Made by a program: the position numbers and the translations under genes. Of a stretch of DNA of 64,000 bases, positions 9,042 through 17,981 are shown in pieces (within the stretch, counting starts at the first letter, position 1; each line of letters opens with the position of its first letter). The stretch covers positions 3,348,001-3,412,000 of the forward strand of contig NZ_AZUP01000001.1 of the NCBI RefSeq assembly GCF_000527135.1, given 5' to 3'. The notes beneath the pieces are model-generated. The model did no database searches and had not been told where the DNA came from. It saw only the letters and a list, made by a program, of their open reading frames with translations. Source of the stretch: Methyloversatilis discipulorum. GTDB taxonomy: Bacteria > Pseudomonadota > Gammaproteobacteria > Burkholderiales > Rhodocyclaceae.

Positions 9042-10007
9042 CTACTTGAGCCAGCCCTTGCGGCGGAAGTACCAGAACGGCAGCGCCACGCTCAGTGCCA
9101 TCAGGCCGAGCGAGAACGGGTAGCCCCAGCGCCAGCCCAGTTCGGGCATGTGCGCGAAGTTCATGCCGTAGACGCTGGCGATCAGCGTCGGCGGCAGCAT
9201 GGCGACCGATGCGACCGAGAAGATCTTCACCACCTTGCTCTGATTCAGGTTGATGAAGCCGATGATGGCGTCCATCAGGAAGTTGATCTTGTCGAAGATG
9301 AAGGCGGTATGGCCGTCGAGCGATTCGATGTCACGCAGGATCTGCTTCACCTTGTCGGTCTGTGCCTTGCCCAGCCGGTGTTCGCGCATCAGCCAGGACA
9401 GGGCGCGTCGCGTGTCCATCAGATTGCGCCGGATGGTGCCGTTCAGGTCCTCGTTGCGGGCGATGCGGGTGATGCTGTCGGCCGCTGCGTCGTCCGAACC
9501 GCGCTGCTCGCCCAGCACGCTGGCGCTGACCGATTCCAGTTCGGTGTAGATGTGCTCCAGCGCGTCGGCGGACTGTTCGACGTCCAGCGCGAACAGTTCG
9601 ATCAGGATGTCGGTCGGCTGTGCAAGCTTGCCCGGCTGTGCGCGGTTGCGCATGCGCAGCAGGCGCATGATGGGCAGTTCGTCATCGTGCAGGCTGATCA
9701 GCATGTTGGGGCCGATCACGAAGCGCAGCGCCTCGGTCACGTACTCGTGGCCGCGTCCGATCAGGAAATCGGCACGCAGGTTCAGATTGCCTTGTGCATC
9801 GACGAACACCCGCGCGCTCGCTTCGATGTCGGCATCGTCATCGGGCGCCTCGACGTCGATGCGGAAGCGCTGGCGCAGCCAGGCCTTCTCGTCGCCATCG
9901 AGATCGAGCGCGTCGATCCAGGCGATGTCCTGATCGGGCACCGTGTCGTGGTGTTCTTCGGCCGTGCGGGTCAGTCGGCCGTCCTGCAGCGTGTAGACGT
10001 GAATCAT
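9042..10007 (-). CDS. corA: CorA family magnesium/cobalt transporter
   Basis: 321 residues. There is a long cytoplasmic N-terminal domain, two C-terminal TM helices and the diagnostic GMN signature at residues 281-283 ([15 protein letters not shown]). The tail ends in a basic FRRKGWLK after TM2. CorA proteins form pentameric channels for Mg2+ and also Co2+ or Ni2+. The gene stands alone between lgt and a predicted beta-barrel gene, all leftward. No Mg2+-sensing leader is obvious. Nickel supply could matter for the urease encoded downstream in the window, but that link is speculation. Confidence 0.95.
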   Translation of the reverse strand: MIHVYTLQDGRLTRTAEEHHDTVPDQDIAWIDALDLDGDEKAWLRQRFRIDVEAPDDDADIEASARVFVDAQGNLNLRADFLIGRGHEYVTEALRFVIGPNMLISLHDDELPIMRLLRMRNRAQPGKLAQPTDILIELFALDVEQSADALEHIYTELESVSASVLGEQRGSDDAAADSITRIARNEDLNGTIRRNLMDTRRALSWLMREHRLGKAQTDKVKQILRDIESLDGHTAFIFDKINFLMDAIIGFINLNQSKVVKIFSVASVAMLPPTLIASVYGMNFAHMPELGWRWGYPFSLGLMALSVALPFWYFRRKGWLK

Positions 10008-10031
10008 TGGCAGATGTACGGACGCGGCGGT

Positions 10032-10727
10032 TCAAGGCAGGAAGGCCGGCGACAGCAGGCGCAGGCCGATCGATATCCAGCGCTCTCCCTCGGGATTGTT
10101 CCAGCGATTGCCGTGGGTGGCATCCAGTTGTACCCGATTCGGTATCAGCCACAGACGCAGCCCGAGTTGATAGTAGCGGTCGTTGCTGCCTTCGCCGTAA
10201 CTTTCGCCGATCAGCCAGAGGCGGTCGCTGACCTGTACTTCCCCGCCTATGCCCCAGGTGGCACGGCTGCGCCGGCTCGTACCGTCGTGCAGCCAGCCGG
10301 CATTCAGGTGCAGCAGACGCGTGCCGTCGGCGAAAGCAAAGGTCGCGGGAACATAGGCGAAGGCGTCATCTCCGCCCGTAGGGCGCAGATTGCCGCCCGC
10401 CACCAGACCCAGCCCCCAGCCATCGTTGGCGAGCGTGCGCAGCAGGGTTTTGCCCTGCACGACGCGGTCGCTGGTCGCATGCGCTGCGCCGTCACCACCG
10501 GTGCGGGCGCCGCCCAGGATCAGCTCGAAATTGCTGCCGATGGCGCACGACGGCAGCAGCCAGTACTCCGCTGCGCTTGAAGTCCGCTGGGTCCACGTTT
10601 CCAGCTGGCAGCTGCGCGGATCAACGATGCGCGCATCGTCGGTCACCATCGGCCGAGCGGCGTGCGTCGTCGGGGCCAGCACGACGGTGGGAAGGATCAG
10701 TGCGGCGATTCGGGTGGCTCGGAGCAT
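10032..10727 (-). CDS. Predicted outer-membrane beta-barrel protein, function unknown
   Basis: 231 residues from the chosen start, where a Sec signal peptide is seen (MLRATRIAALILPTVVLAP, cleavage near THA/ARP). The mature part alternates hydrophobic and polar residues, as in ELILGGARTGGDG, GWGLGLVAGGNLRP, WLIGESYGEGSNDRYYQLG and ISIGLRLLSPAF. This is the pattern of a small beta-barrel. A longer reading frame starts at 10805, but it would bury the signal peptide. It may be related to the phenol-degradation MetA-type channel proteins; I do not recognise it with certainty. It lies between corA and yggS on the same strand. Confidence 0.6.
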   Translation of the reverse strand: MLRATRIAALILPTVVLAPTTHAARPMVTDDARIVDPRSCQLETWTQRTSSAAEYWLLPSCAIGSNFELILGGARTGGDGAAHATSDRVVQGKTLLRTLANDGWGLGLVAGGNLRPTGGDDAFAYVPATFAFADGTRLLHLNAGWLHDGTSRRSRATWGIGGEVQVSDRLWLIGESYGEGSNDRYYQLGLRLWLIPNRVQLDATHGNRWNNPEGERWISIGLRLLSPAFLP

Positions 10728-10811
10728 GGCGAGAGAGGCAGGGTCTGGAGTGATCGGGCGACATGTTGCCAGGGCACCACGAACGTCACGTGACGTGCCG
10801 GGCATGCGATG

Positions 10812-11501
10812 TCAGTTCCGCGCCCCGAACAGCGCCGTGCCGACACGCACGATGGTGGCACCTTCGGCGATCGCCGCTTCAAGATCCTGTGACATGCCCA
10901 TCGACAACGTGTCGAGACGGTGTCCGCGCGCGTTCAGATCGTCCTTCAACTGCCGTAAATGAGCGAAACGGCGACGCTGGAGGGCGACATCATCGGTCGG
11001 TTCGGGAATGGCCATCAGGCCGCGCAGTGCGAGTCGCGGCAGCGCCGCGATGGCGTCGGCCAGCGCCGCGACCTGTTCCGGTGCGACACCGCTCTTCGAC
11101 GCTTCACCGCTGACGTTGACCTGCAGGCACACATTCAGTGGCGGCCGATGCGGGTCGCGCTGTTCGGACAGTCGCGCGGCGATCTTCTCGCGGTCGATCG
11201 AATGCACCCAGTCGAACCAGGTCGCGACCTGGCGCGTCTTGTTGCTCTGCAGCGGTCCGATGAAATGCCAGTCGAGCGTGATGCCGGCTTCACCGAGGCG
11301 CTGCGCCTTGTCGCAGCCTTCCTGCACATAGTTCTCGCCGAAGGCGGTCTGACCGGCGGCATGCGCGGCGATGATGTCCGCATCCGGCTTGGTCTTGCTC
11401 ACCGCCAGCAGAAGAATGTCTGCGGGGTCGCGGCCGCAGGCGCGGGCGGCGTCGGCGATGCGGTGGCGAATTGCTTGCAGGTTGTCTGAAATGCTCATCA
11501 T
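10812..11501 (-). CDS. yggS: Pyridoxal phosphate homeostasis protein (YggS/PROSC family)
   Basis: 229 residues. It binds PLP through the lysine in LLAVSKTKPDADI (about residue 36). The motifs GENYVQEG, DWHFIGPLQSNKTR and the C-terminal SMGMSQDLEAAIAEGAT with IVRVGTALFG are all family hallmarks. The protein is a single-domain PLP-binding fold without a known enzyme reaction and keeps PLP and amino-acid pools in balance. It is divergent from pilT, the usual position in proteobacteria. Two consecutive ATG codons exist (11501 and 11498). Confidence 0.95.
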   Translation of the reverse strand: MMSISDNLQAIRHRIADAARACGRDPADILLLAVSKTKPDADIIAAHAAGQTAFGENYVQEGCDKAQRLGEAGITLDWHFIGPLQSNKTRQVATWFDWVHSIDREKIAARLSEQRDPHRPPLNVCLQVNVSGEASKSGVAPEQVAALADAIAALPRLALRGLMAIPEPTDDVALQRRRFAHLRQLKDDLNARGHRLDTLSMGMSQDLEAAIAEGATIVRVGTALFGARN

Positions 11502-11523
11502 AATGCCCTGAATTTCTTCGAAT

Positions 11524-11529
11524 TATATT
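11524..11529 (+). promoter_or_regulatory. Candidate -10 element for pilT
   Basis: TATATT lies in an A+T-rich stretch 36 bases upstream of the pilT ATG, between divergent yggS and pilT. No good -35 is seen 17 bases upstream, so the promoter may need an activator. Confidence 0.3.
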
Positions 11530-11564
11530 CGGCACAACACCCCATTTATTGCCCGAGGCCCGTC

Positions 11565-12608
11565 ATGGACATTACCGAACTGCTCGCGTTTTCCGTCAAG
11601 AACAAGGCGTCCGATCTGCACCTCTCGGCCGGTCTGCCGCCGATGATCCGCGTGCATGGCGACGTGCGCCGGATCAATCTGCCGCCGATGGAGCACAAGG
11701 ATGTGCACGGCATGATCTACGACATCATGAACGACACCCAGCGCAAGGTGTACGAAGAGCACCTTGAAGCCGACTTCTCGTTCGCGGTGCCCAACCTGGC
11801 GCGTTTCCGGGTCAATGCCTTCGTGCAGAACCGTGGCGCCGGTGCGGTGTTCCGGACCATTCCGTCCAAGGTGCTGACGCTGGAGGATCTGAAGGCGCCG
11901 AAGATCTTCCAGGACATCGCCAACACGCCGCGCGGCATCGTGCTGGTGACCGGCCCGACCGGCTCCGGCAAGTCGACCACGCTGGCGGCCATGGTCGATT
12001 ACATCAACGAGAACGAGTACGGCCACATCCTGACCGTCGAGGACCCGATCGAGTTCGTGCATGAATCGAAGCGCTGCCTGATCAATCAGCGCGAGGTCGG
12101 CCCGCACACGCTGAGCTTCTCGAACGCGCTGCGCTCGGCGCTGCGGGAAGACCCGGACGTGATCCTGGTCGGTGAAATGCGCGACCTGGAAACGATACGG
12201 CTGGCGCTGACCGCCGCCGAAACCGGCCACCTGGTGTTCGGCACGCTGCACACCTCCAGCGCGGCGAAAACCATCGACCGTATCGTCGACGTGTTCCCGG
12301 CCGAGGAAAAGGAAATGGTGCGGGCCATGCTTTCCGAATCGCTGCGCGCGGTCATTTCGCAGACCCTGCTGAAGACCAAGGACGGCACCGGCCGGGTCGC
12401 CGCGCACGAGATCATGGTGGGCTCGCCGGCCATCCGCAACCTGATCCGCGAGAACAAGATCGCGCAGATGTATTCGGCCATCCAGACCGGTCAGAGCATG
12501 GGCATGCAGACGCTGGACCAGAACCTGCAGGAACTGGTGCGCCGCAACGTCATTTCGCCGGCCGAAGCGCGCACCCGTGCGCAAAACAAGGACATGTTCG
12601 CCGGCTGA
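11565..12608 (+). CDS. pilT: Type IV pilus retraction ATPase PilT
   Basis: 347 residues, typical. Walker A GPTGSGKST is at residues 130-138. The Asp box is EDPIEFVH, Walker B includes DVILVGEMRD, the His box is TGHLVFGTLHT, and the C-terminal AIRNLIRENK motif is specific to PilT. The hexameric ATPase depolymerises type IV pili at the inner membrane and drives twitching motility and DNA uptake. It is followed 51 bases later by pilU. The pilin-processing and assembly genes pilD and pilC are at the other end of the window, in keeping with scattered pil loci. Confidence 0.98.
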   Translation: MDITELLAFSVKNKASDLHLSAGLPPMIRVHGDVRRINLPPMEHKDVHGMIYDIMNDTQRKVYEEHLEADFSFAVPNLARFRVNAFVQNRGAGAVFRTIPSKVLTLEDLKAPKIFQDIANTPRGIVLVTGPTGSGKSTTLAAMVDYINENEYGHILTVEDPIEFVHESKRCLINQREVGPHTLSFSNALRSALREDPDVILVGEMRDLETIRLALTAAETGHLVFGTLHTSSAAKTIDRIVDVFPAEEKEMVRAMLSESLRAVISQTLLKTKDGTGRVAAHEIMVGSPAIRNLIRENKIAQMYSAIQTGQSMGMQTLDQNLQELVRRNVISPAEARTRAQNKDMFAG

Positions 12609-12659
12609 GTGCCGCGCCTGCCGCTACACTGACAACGACAACCGCCGCGGAGAGCGCAG

Positions 12660-13793
12660 ATGGAAAGAGATCAGGCCCTCAAATTCATGTACGACCTGCT
12701 GCGCCTGATGGTGACCAAGCGCGGTTCCGACCTGTTCGTGACTGCCGGTTTTCCGCCGGCGATCAAGGTGGACGGCCGCATCGTGCCGCAGTCCAACCAG
12801 TCACTGACGCCGCAGCACACGGCCGAACTGGCGCGCGCCATCATGAACGACCGGCAGGCGGCCGAATTCGAGGCGACCAAGGAGTGCAATTTCGCGATCT
12901 CGCCGGCCGGCATCGGCCGCTTCCGCGTCAATGCCTTCGTGCAGCAGGGCAAGATAGGCTGCGTGCTGCGCACCATCAACGCCAAGATTCCGACGCTGGA
13001 CGAACTGGGCCTGCCGCCGGTGCTGAAGGACGTGGCGATGACCAAGCGCGGCCTCGTCATCTTCGTCGGCGGTACCGGCACCGGCAAGACCACCTCGCTG
13101 GCCGCGCTGGTCGACTGGCGCAATACCAACAGCTACGGCCACATCATCACGATCGAGGACCCGATCGAGTACGTGCACGACCACAAGAACTGCGTGGTGA
13201 CGCAGCGCGAGATCGGACTCGATACCGCTGACTGGGAAATCGCGCTGAAGAACACGCTGCGGCAGGCGCCGGACGTCATCCTGATGGGCGAAATCCGCGA
13301 CCGCGAAACGATGGAGCACGCGATCCAGTTCGCCGAGACCGGCCACCTGTGCCTGGCTACGCTGCACGCCAACAGCTCCAATCAGGCGATCGACCGCATC
13401 ATCAACTTCTTCCCGGAAAACAAGCGCGAACAGCTGCTGATGGACCTGTCGCTGAATCTGCGGGCGATGATCTCCCAGCGTCTGGTGCCGCTGAAGGAAG
13501 GCAAGGGCCGGGCGGCGGCGATCGAGGTGATGCTGAATTCGCCGCTGATTGCCGATCACATCTTCAAGGGCAATGTCGGCGAGATCAAGGACGTGATGAA
13601 GCGCTCGCGCGAGCTGGGCATGCAGACCTTCGACCAGGCGCTGTTCGACCTCTACGAAGCCGGCCGCATCAACTACGAGGACGCGCTGCGCAATGCCGAT
13701 TCGGTCAACGATCTGCGCCTGCAGATCAAGCTGAACAGCAAGGAAGCGCAGGACCGCAACCTGAACGTGACCTCGGGACTCGATCTGGTCTGA
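12660..13793 (+). CDS. pilU: PilT-dependent retraction ATPase PilU
   Basis: 377 residues. The Walker A motif is GGTGTGKT (137-144), Walker B is DVILMGEIRD, and a His box TGHLCLATLHA is present. The length and the extended C-terminus distinguish PilU from PilT. PilU works with PilT to add force during pilus retraction. The ATG is preceded by GGAGAG at a suitable distance. A TACACT sequence in the 51-base gap could be a -10 box, so pilU may also have its own promoter. Confidence 0.97.
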   Translation: MERDQALKFMYDLLRLMVTKRGSDLFVTAGFPPAIKVDGRIVPQSNQSLTPQHTAELARAIMNDRQAAEFEATKECNFAISPAGIGRFRVNAFVQQGKIGCVLRTINAKIPTLDELGLPPVLKDVAMTKRGLVIFVGGTGTGKTTSLAALVDWRNTNSYGHIITIEDPIEYVHDHKNCVVTQREIGLDTADWEIALKNTLRQAPDVILMGEIRDRETMEHAIQFAETGHLCLATLHANSSNQAIDRIINFFPENKREQLLMDLSLNLRAMISQRLVPLKEGKGRAAAIEVMLNSPLIADHIFKGNVGEIKDVMKRSRELGMQTFDQALFDLYEAGRINYEDALRNADSVNDLRLQIKLNSKEAQDRNLNVTSGLDLV

Positions 13794-13826
13794 GCGGGCG
13801 TCGGCGCCGCGGCGGGTTCAAGTGGC

Positions 13827-13844
13827 CGCGGTCAGCAGACCGCG
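13827..13844. terminator. GC hairpin between convergent pilU and usp genes
   Basis: CGCGGTC (13827-13833), loop AGCA and GACCGCG (13838-13844) form a perfect 7-bp stem in the convergent gap. Neither side carries a T-run, so this is a weak terminator or simply a hairpin. Confidence 0.35.
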
Positions 13845-13870
13845 ACCACGACCGCGAGTCGCCTGCCGGT

Positions 13871-14275
13871 TCAGCGCACCACCAGCACCGCACACGGTGC
13901 GTGGTGCAGCACGTTGCTGCTGACCGATCCCATCACGATGCGCTTGGCCAGACTCAGGCCACGCGTACCGAGGATGATCAGTTCGGCGTTCTCCTCTTCC
14001 GCGATATCGACCAGGACGTCGGCCGGTTCGCCCATCGCCAGCCGGGTGCGTGCGGTCACGCCGCGGGCCGCCAGTTCGGCCGCCACCTTGTCGAGCGCCG
14101 CGCGCGCGTGGTCGATCTCGGCCTGGTCCACTTCCACCGCGGTGCCGCGTATGCCCAGCGCGGGGCCGCGTACCACCGACACGATGACCGCATCGAGCGG
14201 ACCGTTCAGGATCTGCAGCTGATCGATCGCCTTGTGCGCGTGTTTCGAACCGTCGTAGGCCACCACCACTTTCAT
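13871..14275 (-). CDS. Universal stress protein (UspA family)
   Basis: 134 residues from the chosen start, which has a GGGAGAG Shine-Dalgarno. The N-terminus MKVVVAYDGSKHAHKAIDQL and the C-terminal ATP-binding pattern GTRGLSLAKRIVMGSVSSNV are standard for single-domain UspA proteins that bind ATP. Such proteins protect cells under starvation or oxidative stress. A longer frame up to 14350 exists, but it lacks a ribosome site and homology. It is convergent with pilU and apparently monocistronic. Confidence 0.93.
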   Translation of the reverse strand: MKVVVAYDGSKHAHKAIDQLQILNGPLDAVIVSVVRGPALGIRGTAVEVDQAEIDHARAALDKVAAELAARGVTARTRLAMGEPADVLVDIAEEENAELIILGTRGLSLAKRIVMGSVSSNVLHHAPCAVLVVR

Positions 14276-14399
14276 TGTTCTCTCCCGATAGGTGACGCAC
14301 GTCGGTGCGCCGGCCTGTGCATTATTCGGGGCGGCCACGGCGAGCGGCAATTCTCAGGAGGGAGTAATCCCTAATGGGTAGGCGTGGCGGGCCGGCGCT

Positions 14400-14615
14400 T
14401 CAGCAGCCGCACTGGCGGATCACCGGTCGCACTGCCAGCAGTTCCAGCGTCTCGTCGATGCTCAGTCCGGATTCGAGCAGCGCGGCGCCGTCGAAACACC
14501 AGGACAGGTCGGTGTTCGGTTCCAGCACGGCCTGGCCGGTCGTGCTGTCGAACACCTCGTGCAGCCAGAAGTTGTGCTCGCTGCGGCTGCGTACCTGGTA
14601 GCGCTTGTCGCTCAT
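14400..14615 (-). CDS. Small conserved-looking protein of unknown function
   Basis: 71 residues, beginning MSDKRYQVRSRSEHNFWLHE and ending in an unusual Cys-Gly-Cys. There is no TM segment or signal. I do not recognise it. Its ATG overlaps the stop of the Bcr/CflA transporter gene (ATGA at 14612-14615), so it is likely translated with it. Codon use is like its neighbours. The coupling argues that it is a real gene rather than noise. Confidence 0.6.
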   Translation of the reverse strand: MSDKRYQVRSRSEHNFWLHEVFDSTTGQAVLEPNTDLSWCFDGAALLESGLSIDETLELLAVRPVIRQCGC

Positions 14616-15793
14616 GCGTGCATGCTCCGGTAGCGCAGCCAGGCCAGCCAGCCGACGAAGACGAAAGTGGCCATGCCGGCGGCCAGATGCAGCGGTTCGC
14701 CCCACAGCACCGGCACCACCAGGCCGGCGGCCATCGCATTGGTCAGCGACTGCGCGAAACCCTGGCAGGACGACACCATGCCGCGCGCCCGCGGGAACAG
14801 CTCCAGCGCCAACAGCGACAGTATCGGCATGGCCAGCGCCTGGCCGATGTTGTACAGCGCGATCGGCAGTACCGCCCAGGGCAGGCTGGCCGGCGTGAGC
14901 ACGTTCAGTAGCACGTTGCCGAAGGCGGCCGTCAGCATGATGGTGTAGGCCAGCTTGAGCTGCAGCTGCGGCGCCATCTTGCCGGCCAGCCGGCGACCCA
15001 GCCAGGAGCCGGTCATCATGCCGGCCACGGTCGGGCCGAACAGCCAGGCGAAACCCTGCGGTGACACGCCCAGGTGCTCCATCAGGAACACCGGCGCCGA
15101 CATCACGTAAAGGAAGAAACCGGCGAAATTCATCGATACCGCGATCACCAGCGCCAGCAGGGCCGGGCGGGCGAACATGTGGGCGTAGTCGCGCGCCAGC
15201 TTGACCGGATGCAGGCTGCGCCGGTGATCCGGGTCCAGCGTTTCCGGCAGGCGCAGCATGCAGAGCAGCCACATCAGCGCCGAATAGGCGGCGAGGAACC
15301 AGAACACCGCGCGCCAGCCGAACAGGCCGAACACCCAGCCGCCGATGATGGGGGCGGCCGCCGGCGCCAGCGCGAACAGCAGCTGTATCGTGCTCATCAG
15401 CCGCTGCGCCTCGGCGCCTTCGAACAGGTCGCGCACGACGGCGCGGCCAACCACCATGCCGGCGCCGGCGCACATGCCCTGCAGCGCGCGGGCGATCCAC
15501 AGGTGCTCGATCTGCGTCGCCAGCGCGCAGCCGACCGAGGTCAGGAAGAACATGACCAGCGACCACAGCACGACGCGCCGCCGGCCCAGCGCGTCGGCGA
15601 CGGCGCCGTGCCACAGCGTCATCAACGCGAAGAAGCCGAGATAGATCGTCAGCGATTGCTGAACTTCCAGCTTGGTCGCGCCCAGATCGGCGCCGATCGC
15701 CGGAAAAGCCGGCAGGTAGGTGTCGATCGCGAACGGACCGATGGCCGACAGGCCCGCCAGCAGGAAGGCCAGGCTGCGCGGTGAGCGGCTCAC
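14612..15793 (-). CDS. Bcr/CflA family drug resistance MFS transporter
   Basis: 393 residues with 12 predicted TM helices. The segments GPFAIDTYLPAFPAIGADLG, QQSLTIYLGFFAL and GALADALGRRRV-like (here GAVADALGRRRVVLW) are typical of Bcr/CflA proton antiporters, which export bicyclomycin, chloramphenicol or related compounds. The start codon is GTG, overlapping the stop of the upstream 143-residue gene (GTGA). The downstream 71-residue gene is also coupled, so three proteins come from one tightly overlapping transcript. The true substrate is not known. Confidence 0.9.
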   Translation of the reverse strand: MSRSPRSLAFLLAGLSAIGPFAIDTYLPAFPAIGADLGATKLEVQQSLTIYLGFFALMTLWHGAVADALGRRRVVLWSLVMFFLTSVGCALATQIEHLWIARALQGMCAGAGMVVGRAVVRDLFEGAEAQRLMSTIQLLFALAPAAAPIIGGWVFGLFGWRAVFWFLAAYSALMWLLCMLRLPETLDPDHRRSLHPVKLARDYAHMFARPALLALVIAVSMNFAGFFLYVMSAPVFLMEHLGVSPQGFAWLFGPTVAGMMTGSWLGRRLAGKMAPQLQLKLAYTIMLTAAFGNVLLNVLTPASLPWAVLPIALYNIGQALAMPILSLLALELFPRARGMVSSCQGFAQSLTNAMAAGLVVPVLWGEPLHLAAGMATFVFVGWLAWLRYRSMHA

Positions 15794-16221
15794 TGGGCGG
15801 GCGCGGCCGCGGGCGGCGGCGCGACGGCCGGTACCGCCGGCAGTGCTTCGAGGGCGCGCTTTTCGGCGTCCGGCACATCGACCACGCGCACGTCGCTGAC
15901 GTAATACTGCGTCTCGCCGAAGCAGGAGGTCGGCACGCCGATGTGCTGCGCGTAGTGCAGCGACACGCGCTGCCCCATGCTCTGGTTCAGCTTCTGCGCC
16001 ACCTTCTCGTCACGCACCGAAAACTCGAACTTCTCGGTCAGCGTGCCGGGCATGGTGACCATCGCCAGTTCGCCTTCCCAGGTCTTGCAGAACCAGCCCT
16101 TGTTGCTGAATTTCTGCACGTAGCCGGCACGTTCGCCGGTGGAATAGCTCCAGTTCAGCACCAGCCAGGTGTAGCCACCGAACAGCGCCAGCAGCAGGGC
16201 GAGGACGGAAAAGATGCGCAT
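15790..16221 (-). CDS. Conserved hypothetical membrane-anchored protein
   Basis: 143 residues. One N-terminal TM helix or uncleaved signal (MRIFSVLALLLALFGGYTWL) is followed by a polar domain containing GERAGYVQKFSNKGWFCKTW and two or three cysteines. It ends in a proline/alanine-rich tail. The start was chosen because GGAGAACGGC lies just upstream; the longer frame from 16350 has no such site. It precedes and overlaps the Bcr/CflA gene. I recognise the type (a small protein found in many betaproteobacteria) but no function is known to me. Confidence 0.65.
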   Translation of the reverse strand: MRIFSVLALLLALFGGYTWLVLNWSYSTGERAGYVQKFSNKGWFCKTWEGELAMVTMPGTLTEKFEFSVRDEKVAQKLNQSMGQRVSLHYAQHIGVPTSCFGETQYYVSDVRVVDVPDAEKRALEALPAVPAVAPPPAAAPAQ

Positions 16222-16250
16222 GCCGTTCTCCGGGAAAGGGGCGGGTGAAA

Positions 16251-17090
16251 TTACAGACCGAGCCGCTGCCAGATGGTCGAGGTCAGCCCCGCCTGGTTCA
16301 GCGTGTAGAAATGCAGACCCGGTGCGCCACCGGCCAGCAGGCGCTCGCACAACGTGGTCACGACGTCCAGGCCATAGGCCTTGACCGAGGCGGCGTCGTC
16401 GCCGAAACCTTCGAACTTGCGCTGCATCCAGCGCGGGATTTCGGCGCCGCAGGCTTCCGAGAAGCGCGCGATCTTCGAGAAGTTGGCGATCGGCATGATG
16501 CCCGGGTAGATCGGCGCCTCGACGCCCATCGCGCGCGCGTCGTCGACGAAGGCGAAGTAGGCGTCGGTGTTGTAGAAGTACTGGGTGATGGCCGAGTCGG
16601 CGCCCGCCTTCATCTTGCGCACGAAGTTCTGCAGGTCCTTGGCGGCGTTGCGCGCCTGCGGATGCACTTCCGGGTAGGCGGCCACTTCGATGTGGAACCA
16701 GTCGCCGGTTTCCTGTCGGACGAACTCCACCAGTTCGTTGGCGTAGCGGAAATCGCCCGGGTCGACCACGCCCGAGGGCAGGTCGCCGCGCAGCGCCACC
16801 ATGTGGTGGATGCCTTCCTCCTTGTAGCGCTCCAGCGTCTGCCGCAGGTTGTCGCGGGTCGAACCGATGCAGGACAGGTGCGGTGCCGCGTTCAGGCCTT
16901 CGGCCTTCATTTCGAGCACGGTTTCGAGCGTGCGATCACGCGTGGTGCCGCCGGCGCCGTAGGTGACCGAGAAGAAGGACGGGTTGAGCTGGCGCAGCTG
17001 ACGGCGGGTGGCGCGCAACTTTTCGGCCCCCTCTTCGGTGGCCGGCGGGAAGAATTCGACGCTGCAGATGCGCGTGGGGTTGTCTGTCAT
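16251..17090 (-). CDS. metF: 5,10-methylenetetrahydrofolate reductase
   Basis: 279 residues, standard for bacterial MetF. It reduces methylene-THF to methyl-THF with NADH and FAD, supplying methyl groups for methionine. The N-terminal SVEFFPPATEEGAEKL carries the catalytic Glu. Other signatures are PSFFSVTYGAGGTTRDRT, HLSCIGSTRDNL, ALRGDLPSG and TQYFYNTDAYFAFVDD. The translation starts inside the 3' end of the tlyA reading frame (see tlyA). It is transcribed leftward and probably with tlyA. Confidence 0.96.
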   Translation of the reverse strand: MTDNPTRICSVEFFPPATEEGAEKLRATRRQLRQLNPSFFSVTYGAGGTTRDRTLETVLEMKAEGLNAAPHLSCIGSTRDNLRQTLERYKEEGIHHMVALRGDLPSGVVDPGDFRYANELVEFVRQETGDWFHIEVAAYPEVHPQARNAAKDLQNFVRKMKAGADSAITQYFYNTDAYFAFVDDARAMGVEAPIYPGIMPIANFSKIARFSEACGAEIPRWMQRKFEGFGDDAASVKAYGLDVVTTLCERLLAGGAPGLHFYTLNQAGLTSTIWQRLGL

Positions 17091-17859
17091 GGTGGTCGGT
17101 CGCGTCGCGCCGGGCCGCGTACAGGAAGAATTCGCGGTTGCCGTCGCCGCCCTTGATCGGGCTGTCGAAGTAATCCAGTGCGTTGAGACCGTTCGCTTCG
17201 GCAAACGTCCGCATGCGCACCTCCAGGGCCGGGTATTGTGCCGCATCACGCACGATGCCGCCTTTCCCCAGTGCATCCGGGCCCAGTTCGAACTGCGGCT
17301 TCACCAGCGTGAGCACGCGTCCGCCCGGGGCCAGCAGCGCCGGCCACTGCGGCAGCAGCAGCGTCAGCGAAATGAAGCTGGCGTCGCACACCAGCAGGTC
17401 GAAGCCGCCGGCCGCCATATGTATACCGAGCGTGGCGGCGTCCAGCGTGCGCGCATTGAGGTGTTCGATGCAGACGATGCGCGGGTCGCCGCGCAGCCGC
17501 GGGTCCAGCTGGCCGTGGCCGACCTCGACGCCCACCACGCGCGCGGCGCCGCGCTGGATCAGGCAGTCGGTGAAGCCGCCGGTGCTCTGGCCGACGTCGA
17601 GGCAGCTCAGGCCGGCGACGTCCAGCCCGGCCCGATCGAGCGCCCCGGCCAGCTTCAGCCCGCCGCGCGACACATAGCGGTCGTCGTCCGACAGCTCGAC
17701 CTGCAGCTCGGCACCGTCCGGGATGTCCTGGGCCGGCTTGGTCACCACCGTCCAGCCAGCGCCAACGGCGACGCGAACCCGCCCGGCCGCGATCAGCGCC
17801 TGGGCAACGGTGCGGGAGCGGGCGAGATTGCGGGCAACGAGGGTCTGGTCGGCTCTCAT
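16936..17859 (-). CDS. tlyA: TlyA family rRNA 2'-O-methyltransferase with abnormal C-terminus
   Basis: 307 residues from an ATG at 17859. An S4 RNA-binding domain (residues 1-60) precedes an FtsJ-like methyltransferase with SRGGLKLAGAL, CLDVGQSTGGFTDCL, VCDASFISLTLLLP and LVKPQFELG. The K-D-K-E catalytic residues can be placed, the last in REFFLYA. Family members methylate 16S/23S rRNA. The family normally ends just after the FFLYA motif, giving about 250 residues. Here the frame continues for about 57 more residues inside metF in another frame. The extension is Arg/His-rich out-of-frame translation, so either the stop codon was lost or one base is missing near 17095. Confidence 0.85.
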   Translation of the reverse strand: MRADQTLVARNLARSRTVAQALIAAGRVRVAVGAGWTVVTKPAQDIPDGAELQVELSDDDRYVSRGGLKLAGALDRAGLDVAGLSCLDVGQSTGGFTDCLIQRGAARVVGVEVGHGQLDPRLRGDPRIVCIEHLNARTLDAATLGIHMAAGGFDLLVCDASFISLTLLLPQWPALLAPGGRVLTLVKPQFELGPDALGKGGIVRDAAQYPALEVRMRTFAEANGLNALDYFDSPIKGGDGNREFFLYAARRDATDHHDRQPHAHLQRRILPAGHRRGGRKVARHPPSAAPAQPVLLLGHLRRRRHHA

Positions 17860-17981
17860 GGGGGTTCGGCGAGGGAAGAGCGCGGATGAGAACCGAGAAA
17901 GGCGGGCGCTGCAAGCTCGGCCGAGCTTTTCGTCGGGGCGGTGACTGTGTGGGATAGCCCGTCGACGCCCGCAGCAGCGGT

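Noticed and set aside
8448..10580. 710-residue open frame on the plus strand
   Set aside because: It runs across lgt, corA and the beta-barrel gene on the opposite strand. His/Gln/Arg-rich without any motif.
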